From Dehalococcoidia bacterium (GTDB lineage: Bacteria; Chloroflexota; Dehalococcoidia; CAUJGQ01): 38,387 nucleotides of DNA. Positions 33,439 through 38,387 of the stretch are shown here, one piece after another. Every line of letters starts with the position of its first letter. Positions within the stretch are counted from its first letter, which is position 1. The notes under the pieces were generated by a model, which saw nothing but the letters and a program-made list of their open reading frames with translations, did no database searches and was not told the origin of the DNA. A program made the position numbers and the translations under genes. Location: positions 1 to 38,387 of the forward strand of contig DATGEL010000008.1 in NCBI GenBank assembly GCA_035310145.1, written 5' to 3'.

Positions 33439-34092
33439 TCAGCGTCGCTCGGCCAATCCCGCGTCTGCCCAGCCGAGCCGCGACCGTACCCACATCGCGA
33501 CGGCGGCCGCGGTCTCCGCCGGCGTGGCCCGCGTGGTGTCGAGCAACGCGATGGGCGGATCGCTTGCGGCGGCGTGCTCAAGCAGCCACTGGTTGAAGGC
33601 CAGCATCCGCGAAAGCGTTGCCGGCTCCGACGAGCGGCGCCAGGCCGGGCGAGCCTTAAGCCTTGCCATCAGCGCCTGCGGCGTGCAGACCAGCGCCAGG
33701 TAGTGAATCGTCGCGAGATAACGCCGCTGCACGCAGCGCTCGACCTGCTCGGGCGCCAGCGAGCCCAGGAGCACCAGCGAGCGACCGCTCTGATGCATGT
33801 TCATCGCCAGGCGTAGCCACAACTCGCGAAAGGAACGATAGCCGTCCGCCGGCGTGTCGAACTCGGGTCCCCAGAGCACGTCGGCATCGAGCACCACGCA
33901 TTCGGGCAGCAGCGGCGGCAGCAGCAGGCCCACAGACGACTTGCCCGCGCCGCTGGCGCCGGTGAGTAAGAAAAGCGGCAACCGCTTGAACGGCTGCACA
34001 TGGCCGCAGCGCCGGCAGATCGCCACGGCCCGCCCCGGCGGTACGTCGCGCTCGGCGTCGTACACGCCGCAGCCGGGGCAGACGTTGAACAT
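33439..34092 (-). CDS. P-loop NTPase/kinase with N-terminal zinc ribbon
   Basis: 217 residues. A zinc ribbon, CPGC (Cys5, Cys8) and CRRC (Cys26, Cys29), is joined directly to a P-loop domain with Walker A GASGAGKSS (45-53). CVVLDADVLWG looks like a kinase Walker B/substrate part, and SLVLLGSLAPEQVERC and YLALVCTPQALMARLKARP resemble shikimate/gluconate or nucleoside kinase-like proteins. The substrate is unknown. It starts 6 bases after the YkgJ-type gene, so the two are one operon. A zinc ribbon on a small kinase fold is uncommon; the ribbon may bind nucleic acid or simply stabilise the fold. Confidence 0.75.
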   Translation of the reverse strand: MFNVCPGCGVYDAERDVPPGRAVAICRRCGHVQPFKRLPLFLLTGASGAGKSSVGLLLPPLLPECVVLDADVLWGPEFDTPADGYRSFRELWLRLAMNMHQSGRSLVLLGSLAPEQVERCVQRRYLATIHYLALVCTPQALMARLKARPAWRRSSEPATLSRMLAFNQWLLEHAAASDPPIALLDTTRATPAETAAAVAMWVRSRLGWADAGLAERR

Positions 34093-34098
34093 GACCGA

Positions 34099-34587
34099 TC
34101 ATTCCGTTGGCGGCAGCCGGCGCAAGCGGCGCAGGTGCCGCACGAACGCTGGCGCCTCGGGGCCGTCGAACAACGGCAGCACGGCGACAGGGTCGCGCCC
34201 ATCGCCCAGCTTCCGCAGTCCATCGAGGCATTCGCGCCGCGAAAGGCTGGCGTCCCAATCGCGGCAAGCCTGCGGCCGGGCCTCGTGCACGGCGCAGCCC
34301 GCGCGGCCGTCCTCTTCGCGGAGGAAGGTGCAGCCGCCCTCGCGCTCCAACAGCTGGTAGCGCTCCTCAGCCAACGGATACGGGCGGGCATAGCCCGCGA
34401 GGAACGCTTGCAACGGCAGGCCGAGGAAGCTCGCCAGCCGCTCCGCCTCATCGCGGCCGATCAGCGGCTGCCAGCGCCGGCAGCAGACGCCGCAACGGAA
34501 GCAGGGGATCGCCTCCTCGTCGGTGAAGCGGCCGAGTCCCGTGTCGAAGCTACGTTGAGACTCCGCGGCATGAAGGATGATGCGCAT
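34099..34587 (-). CDS. YkgJ-type cysteine-cluster (Zn/Fe-S) protein
   Basis: 162 residues. CFRCGVCCRRWQPL near the N-terminus, then GGCTFLREEDGRAGCAVHEA and RPQACRDWDASLSRREC give the CxxCxxCC...C...C...C pattern of the YkgJ family, thought to bind zinc or an Fe-S cluster and of unknown role. It is first in a two-gene unit with the zinc-ribbon NTPase. It diverges from the FmdB/selenoprotein-like genes across 172 bases. Confidence 0.85.
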   Translation of the reverse strand: MRIILHAAESQRSFDTGLGRFTDEEAIPCFRCGVCCRRWQPLIGRDEAERLASFLGLPLQAFLAGYARPYPLAEERYQLLEREGGCTFLREEDGRAGCAVHEARPQACRDWDASLSRRECLDGLRKLGDGRDPVAVLPLFDGPEAPAFVRHLRRLRRLPPTE

Positions 34588-34682
34588 CGCTGCCCATCCG
34601 CCGGCTCACGGCTTGCTTTCCCCATGTAGTGTCGCGCGCGGCGCTTGCTTCGGGCCACCACCTCTGTCCGGGGATCTCCCGA

Positions 34683-34713
34683 TTGCCGGTGACCGCCGCG
34701 GCGCTGATACACT
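34683..34713 (+). promoter_or_regulatory. Extended -10 promoter before fmdB-like gene
   Basis: TTGCCG (34683-34688) and an extended -10 TGATACACT (34705-34713, hexamer TACACT) lie 47 bases upstream of the FmdB-like start, with a long 19-base spacer. It would drive both the FmdB-like gene and the recoded gene. Confidence 0.45.
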
Positions 34714-34759
34714 GACGCCGATCACGGGGTTTCCAGCCCCACGCGGCGGTAAGGATGCC

Positions 34760-35014
34760 ATGCCGATCTATGAGTACGCCTGCGAACACTGCGGTGACCG
34801 CTTCGAGAAGCTACGGCCGATGAGCGCCGCCGGCCAGCCCGTGCCATGTCCCGCCTGCGGCCGTCCGGCAGGCCCGCTCGTCTCGCGCCTTTCACGCGTG
34901 ACCGGCGCCGAGGAAGGCGCCGGCGACGCGGACCTGGGCGCGGAGCCACCGGCGATGCCCGGTCACTCGCACGGCCACGGTCATTCCCATGGACCGGGCG
35001 GCCACATGCACTGA
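34760..35014 (+). CDS. FmdB-family zinc-ribbon protein with His-rich tail
   Basis: 84 residues. MPIYEYACEHCGDRFEKLRP is the exact FmdB start, with zinc ligands Cys8/Cys11 and Cys30/Cys33 (CPAC). The C-terminus is His/Gly-rich (GHSHGHGHSHGPGGHMH), able to bind Ni, Zn or Cu. FmdB proteins are putative regulators named from a formamidase operon, and their exact role is unknown. AAGGA lies 6 bases before the ATG. The recoded gene begins 13 bases after the stop, so co-transcription is very likely. Confidence 0.85.
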   Translation: MPIYEYACEHCGDRFEKLRPMSAAGQPVPCPACGRPAGPLVSRLSRVTGAEEGAGDADLGAEPPAMPGHSHGHGHSHGPGGHMH

Positions 35015-35027
35015 GACGGAGCGCAGC

Positions 35028-35663
35028 ATGCCTGACTGGCTCAAGCGTCTGACCGCGCGCGGCGCACCGGTGAACGACGTGCCCGTGGCCGTTGCAGCGC
35101 CGCCGAAGCCGCCGACCTTCAAAGCCGAGTTCGCTCCGGCCTTCGCGACGAAGCTCGCCGTGGACAGCGCCGGCGCGCCCGGGCGCGCCGGCGCCGAAGC
35201 GCTCTATCAGAAGTGGGCGGCGCGCTGGCAGGAGTTCTGAGAACCGGTCGGCACGGGCGGTCTGCCCGTCCGCGGCGAGCTGCTCGCTTTCTGGGACGCG
35301 GGTCCGTCTCCGTCCGACGAGACCGTCGCGGCCTGGCAGACCGCCGGCTGGCGCGTGGCATTGGGCGTCGAGCTGGTGGCGCACCTGGAGCCGGTGCTCG
35401 ATATCGACCGCTGCCGAGTCGGTTTTTGTGCCGAGTCCGAGGAGTTGGCGGCCGAATTCGTCAAGCTGATCGACGTCGAGAATCTTGAGGCGCGGCAGCG
35501 GCGGGCGCACCCGTCCGGCGTCGCCCAGCGCCTCGCCTGCGACGTGCTGCTGCCGCTGCGCCCGGACGCGCCCGACGATGAGGTCGACAACGCGATCGTG
35601 GCCGCCGTCAAGGCCTCGCACACGATCTTGTGCCCGGCCGGATTGCGCCCGCGGCCGGAGTAA
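35028..35663 (+). CDS. Probable selenoprotein of unrecognised family (Sec71 at TGA 35238-35240)
   Basis: Read with TGA 35238-35240 as selenocysteine, this is a 211-residue protein (MPDWLKRLTARG to GLRPRPE, TAA at 35661). The frame stays open for 140 codons after the TGA, in the same frame and codon style, and the next residues read EPVGTGGLPVRGELL. A hairpin with the bacterial SECIS form begins just after the TGA. There is no signal peptide or membrane helix, so it is cytoplasmic; it has Cys129/Cys134 and two later Cys, and a basic N-terminus with a Pro-rich part (KPPTFKAEF). I do not recognise the family. Without recoding it would be a 70-residue stub plus an ORF beginning at 35355. An in-frame nonsense mutation or a sequencing error is the alternative. 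It follows the FmdB gene by 13 bases. Confidence 0.6.
35241..35272 (+). promoter_or_regulatory. Bacterial SECIS-like hairpin
   Basis: The 18 bases after the TGA end in ACGGGC (35253-35258), the loop is GGTCT (35259-35263), and GCCCGT (35264-35269) closes a perfect 6-bp stem. Three more pairs (GGC... below a bulged C at 35252, with CCG 35270-35272) extend it. The loop starts at base 19 after the TGA, and GGT-CTG are codons 7 and 8 after it. The E. coli fdhF SECIS as I remember it has GGUCUGC at the same places. The general rule (loop 16-37 bases after UGA, G in the first two loop positions) is met. Confidence 0.65.
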
Positions 35664-35674
35664 GGCGGGCGGGG

Positions 35675-37306
35675 TCAGTGGCGCCGTGCCGGCGTCGCGG
35701 TAGTGCTGGTCCCACCGTTCCGGCGCGCGTGCAGCAGCAGCCAGTACTCCAGCGAATCGGCCAGCGCCAGCCATGACGCCTCGATGATGTCCGTCGAACA
35801 GCCGACCGTGCGCCAGATCTCCTCGCCGTCGCTGGACTCGATCAGCACGCGCGTCGAGGCCGCCGTGCCCGTGTTGCCGTCCAGGATGCGGACCTTGTAG
35901 TCGAGCAGGTGCACGCGACCGATCTCAGGATAGAAGTCGGCCAGCGCCTTGCGCACCGCGGCATCGAGCGCGTTGACCGGGCCGTTGCCCTCGGCGGCGG
36001 TGTGCCGGATCTCTTCGCCCACGCGGATCTTGGCCATCGCCTCGGCCAGCATCTCACTGCCGTCGCCGTCGCGGTCCGCCTTATGCCGGCGGCGCTCGAC
36101 GATCATGAAGTCTTCCAGCTCAAACGGCGCGGCGTAGTCGGGCTGCGAGCGGCGCACCAGCAGCTCGAACGAGGCCTCGGCCGCCTCGTACTGGTAGCCG
36201 CGGCTCTCCATCGTCTTGACCTGCTGCAACAGGCGCCGCGTCTCGGCGCTGCTGAGCGGCACGTACCAGCCCTGCTCCTCGAGCTTGGCGATGATGTTGC
36301 GCTGCCCCGAAAGCTCGGAGACGAGCACACGCTTGCCGTTGCCGACGCTGCTCGGATCGATGTGCTGATACGAGCTCACGTCCTTGACGATCGCGGCGAC
36401 GTGGTAGCCGGCCTTGTGCGCGAAGGCGCTCTGGCCGACGTACGGCGCCTGCGGATTCGGCACCACGTTCGCCAGCTCGCCGATGTAGGTCGAGACTTCG
36501 GTGAGCCGCGCAAGCTGCTCGTCTGCCACGCAGTCGACGCCCATTTTCAGCTTCAGATTGGCGATGATCGACATCAGGTTGGCGTTGCCGCAGCGTTCGC
36601 CATAGCCGTTGACGCAGCCCTGCAACTGCACCGCGCCGGCCTGATACGCCGCCAGCGTGTTGGCGACGGCGAGGCCCGCGTCGTCGTGTACGTGAATGCC
36701 GAAGGGCACGCCCGTGCGCTGCACCGCCTCCAGCGCCTGCAAGAGCTGCGGCGTGATCATGCCGCCGTTGGTGTCACAGAGCACGGCCACCTCGGCGCCG
36801 GCGCGCACCGCGGTGCGCAGCACCTGCAGGGCGTATTTCGGGTCGTTGAAGTAGCCGTCGAAGAAGTGCTCGGCGTCGAAGAAGACCTGCTTGCCGAGCG
36901 AGCGCATGTAGGCGACCGAGTCGGCGATCATCGCCAGGTTCTCTTCGGGCGTTGTCTCCAGGATCTCGCGCACCTGCTTCGCCGAGGCCTTGCCCACGAA
37001 GCAGACGGCCTGCGTTTCGGCGCGCACTATTGACTGGATGTTGGGGTCGTCCTCGCAGCGCAGACCGGCGCGGCGCGTGCCGCCGAAGGCGACGATGCGC
37101 GCGCGCCTGAGCTTGAGGTCGGGCACGCGCACAAAGAACTCGGCGTCCCTCGGGTTAGAGCCCGGGAAACCGCCCTCGATGAAGTCGACGCCGAGCTCGT
37201 CGAGCTTCTGCGCGACGAGCAGCTTCTCCTCGACAGAAAACGAGATGCCCTCCATCTGCGAGCCGTCGCGCAGCGTGGAGTCGTAGAGCTGGGGCTTGCT
37301 GGACAT
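35675..37306 (-). CDS. cimA: Citramalate synthase (CimA type)
   Basis: 543 residues, the length of CimA and related alpha-isopropylmalate/homocitrate synthase proteins. PQLYDSTLRDGSQMEGISFS starts the HMGL barrel, IEGGFPGSNPRDAEFF and FGIHVHDDAGLAVANTLAAY carry the active-site and metal His residues, and a C-terminal regulatory domain (about 410-535) resembles LeuA dimer regions. It condenses acetyl-CoA and pyruvate into citramalate for isoleucine synthesis, or is a close relative. The distance to leuB (414 bases, repeat-filled) and same strand suggest linked branched-chain amino acid genes. The stop lies 11 bases from that of the recoded gene on the opposite strand. Confidence 0.9.
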   Translation of the reverse strand: MSSKPQLYDSTLRDGSQMEGISFSVEEKLLVAQKLDELGVDFIEGGFPGSNPRDAEFFVRVPDLKLRRARIVAFGGTRRAGLRCEDDPNIQSIVRAETQAVCFVGKASAKQVREILETTPEENLAMIADSVAYMRSLGKQVFFDAEHFFDGYFNDPKYALQVLRTAVRAGAEVAVLCDTNGGMITPQLLQALEAVQRTGVPFGIHVHDDAGLAVANTLAAYQAGAVQLQGCVNGYGERCGNANLMSIIANLKLKMGVDCVADEQLARLTEVSTYIGELANVVPNPQAPYVGQSAFAHKAGYHVAAIVKDVSSYQHIDPSSVGNGKRVLVSELSGQRNIIAKLEEQGWYVPLSSAETRRLLQQVKTMESRGYQYEAAEASFELLVRRSQPDYAAPFELEDFMIVERRRHKADRDGDGSEMLAEAMAKIRVGEEIRHTAAEGNGPVNALDAAVRKALADFYPEIGRVHLLDYKVRILDGNTGTAASTRVLIESSDGEEIWRTVGCSTDIIEASWLALADSLEYWLLLHARRNGGTSTTATPARRH

Positions 37307-37477
37307 GAAGCGCCTTTCCTGCGATGCCGGCGCGGCGCCGGACGTGAACGGATGACTGATGACGCGGGCGGGCTACGCGTCGCCAATCACCCCCGCCCGA
37401 GGCTGCGCTCGGGCGGTTGCTATCTCCTCCGGCAGGCCGGCCGCGGTACGGCGCATCGTGTTGGCCCTCATCTCCCT
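37307..37477 (-). other. cimA leader region with a 9-bp hairpin
   Basis: On the minus strand CCGCCCGAG (37416-37408) and CTCGGGCGG (37401-37393), with loop CGCAGC, form a hairpin about 90 bases before the cimA start. It resembles an attenuator stem but has no T-tract. A 32-codon leader ORF overlapping it is not rich in Leu, Ile or Val codons. No T-box core is seen. Confidence 0.35.
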
Positions 37478-37700
37478 CCCCTTCTCCCATTCGTTGCACG
37501 ATGGGAGAAGGGGCGATCCAGTGTTGCTGGCTCGAACGGCGCCGGGTTAGCGAGTCACAGTATGTCGCGCCTTCAGCCTCTCAACCCATCGGTCTCAAGC
37601 TCCCCTCTCCCGGGATTGGGAGAGGTTCAAGCGCGCAGCCGACACCGGGGTGGTCCCAGCCGGCAAAGCGATCTCCCCTCTCCCAGGATTGGGAGAGGGG
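37478..37700. repeat. Palindromic intergenic repeat, copy D (three hairpins)
   Basis: Three hairpins lie between leuB and cimA: 37478-37490/37501-37513 (perfect 13 bp, loop of 10), 37604-37611/37618-37625 (8 bp) and 37675-37685/37690-37700 (perfect 11 bp, CCCCTCTCCCA/TGGGAGAGGGG, loop GGAT). The first is followed by GCGATCC..GGGTTAGCGAGTC, matching the flank of copy B. This is the densest cluster in the window. Confidence 0.8.
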
Positions 37701-37720
37701 CCGGGAGTGAGGGCCCGGTA

Positions 37721-38387
37721 TCACCCCTTCACGGCCGCGGCCACGGCGTCGCCCAGCGCCGTTGTCTTCACCAGCTTTGTGCCTTCCTGCGCGATGTCAG
37801 GTGTGCGCAGACCCTGTTCCAGCGCCTTGTCTACCGCGGCTTCCACCGCGTCTGCCTCGGCGCCCAGGCCGAAGGAGAGGCGCAGCATCATCGCCGTGCT
37901 CAGGATCATCGCCAGCGGGTTCGCCTTGCCCTGGCCGGCGATGTCCGGCGCGGTTCCGTGGATCGGCTCGTAAAGACCCTGGCCGGTGCCGTCCTTCTTC
38001 GTCTTGCCGAGGCTTGCTGAAGGCAGCATGCCCATCGAGCCGGCCAGCATCGAGGCTTCGTCGGTGAGAATGTCGCCGAAGGTGTTCTCGGTCACGATCA
38101 CGTCGAAGCTGGCCGGGCGGCGGATCAGGTGCATGGCGGCGGAGTCCACGAGCAGGTGCTCCAGCTCGATGTCCGGATTCTCCTTGCCCATCTCCACGGC
38201 GATCTCGCGCCACATGCGCGAGTTGTCGAGGATGTTCGCCTTGTCCACGCTGGTCAGCTTCCTGCGCCGCTGCCGCGCCAGCTCGAAGCCGGTTTGCAGC
38301 ACGCGCCGCACCTCCGGCTCGGTGTAGCGCATCGTGTCCACGGCGGCGCGGCCGCGGGCCGAGTCGTAGCGCTTCTGCGGCTTGCCA
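37721..38387 (-). CDS. leuB: 3-isopropylmalate dehydrogenase, C-terminal part (5' end outside window)
   Basis: About 222 residues are present; the start lies beyond the window end at 38387. [20 protein letters not shown] continues into [19 protein letters not shown], the isocitrate/isopropylmalate dehydrogenase block with the catalytic Lys, and then [20 protein letters not shown] with the metal Asp residues and [20 protein letters not shown], the NAD-binding loop typical of LeuB. It oxidatively decarboxylates 3-isopropylmalate in leucine synthesis. The stop is at 37721; copy D of the repeat follows directly. Confidence 0.95.
   Translation of the reverse strand, partial: GKPQKRYDSARGRAAVDTMRYTEPEVRRVLQTGFELARQRRRKLTSVDKANILDNSRMWREIAVEMGKENPDIELEHLLVDSAAMHLIRRPASFDVIVTENTFGDILTDEASMLAGSMGMLPSASLGKTKKDGTGQGLYEPIHGTAPDIAGQGKANPLAMILSTAMMLRLSFGLGAEADAVEAAVDKALEQGLRTPDIAQEGTKLVKTTALGDAVAAAVKG

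Noticed and set aside
35241-35663. A separate downstream gene beginning at 35355
   Set aside because: The 114 bases between the TGA and 35355 are also coding-like in the same frame as the upstream part, and no ribosome site is seen before 35355, so one recoded gene is simpler.
37307-37477. T-box or leader-peptide attenuator before cimA
   Set aside because: There is no T-box core, and the short leader ORF is not enriched in branched-chain amino acid codons. Only a hairpin can be supported.
37478-37700. CRISPR array
   Set aside because: The repeated hairpins are unequal in length and sequence and not regularly spaced, and there are no cas genes.

Overview
The window is very GC-rich and densely coded on both strands. 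Its gene content fits a free-living heterotroph with much acyl-CoA chemistry. I think a Chloroflexota-type bacterium is most likely, but this is inference from gene style (many CaiB-type CoA transferases, a cobalamin-dependent methionine synthase, a Tat-lipoprotein peptide/opine-type ABC system, a CimA isoleucine route). No rRNA, tRNA, CRISPR array, phage gene or transposase was seen.

Layout. 1-255: an intrinsic terminator of an upstream gene and a good promoter. 256-7086 (+): a VOC protein, an XRE/MmyB-like regulator, then a thiolase-like protein, a DUF35 Zn-ribbon/OB protein and two class III CoA transferases that look like one acyl-CoA degradation operon, followed by a MOSC protein. 7153-9298 (-): two cell-surface proteins, one with an LPNTG sortase signal, and a small unknown. 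9418-12138: nadD, then a stand-alone receiver protein facing a PAS histidine kinase. 12146-15300 (-): two more CoA transferases and a TetR regulator. 15711-19882 (+): an ABC substrate-binding protein, two permeases and a hotdog thioesterase. 19895-26621: metH (-) diverging from an epimerase-like gene, then an RraA-family gene and a malate/lactate dehydrogenase-type gene (+). 26810-32288 (-): a kynureninase-like enzyme and a tight four-gene set (amidohydrolase/deacetylase, BadF-type kinase, SDR, SelA-like PLP lyase) that looks like an amino-sugar or N-acyl-compound catabolic module. 32438-33313 (+): a crotonase. 33439-34587 (-): a zinc-ribbon P-loop NTPase and a YkgJ cysteine-cluster protein. 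34760-35663 (+): an FmdB zinc ribbon followed 13 bases later by a gene read through an in-frame TGA. 35675-38387 (-): citramalate synthase and the end of leuB.

The most striking observation is at 35028-35663. The reading frame is interrupted once by TGA (35238-35240), continues in the same frame for 140 more codons, and the TGA is followed by a hairpin whose loop (GGTCT) starts 18 bases after the TGA. That is the spacing and loop sequence I remember for the E. coli fdhF SECIS element. I read the gene as a selenoprotein of 211 residues with Sec71, of a family I do not recognise.

Other structure worth attention: a family of GC-rich palindromic repeats in four intergenic spaces; divergent promoters built as mirror images (metH/epimerase and deacetylase/crotonase); likely leaderless starts for nadD and the XRE regulator; and several enzymes that lack the residue usually considered catalytic (thiolase-like protein without the nucleophilic Cys, crotonase without either Glu, two CoA transferases with Glu for Asp).
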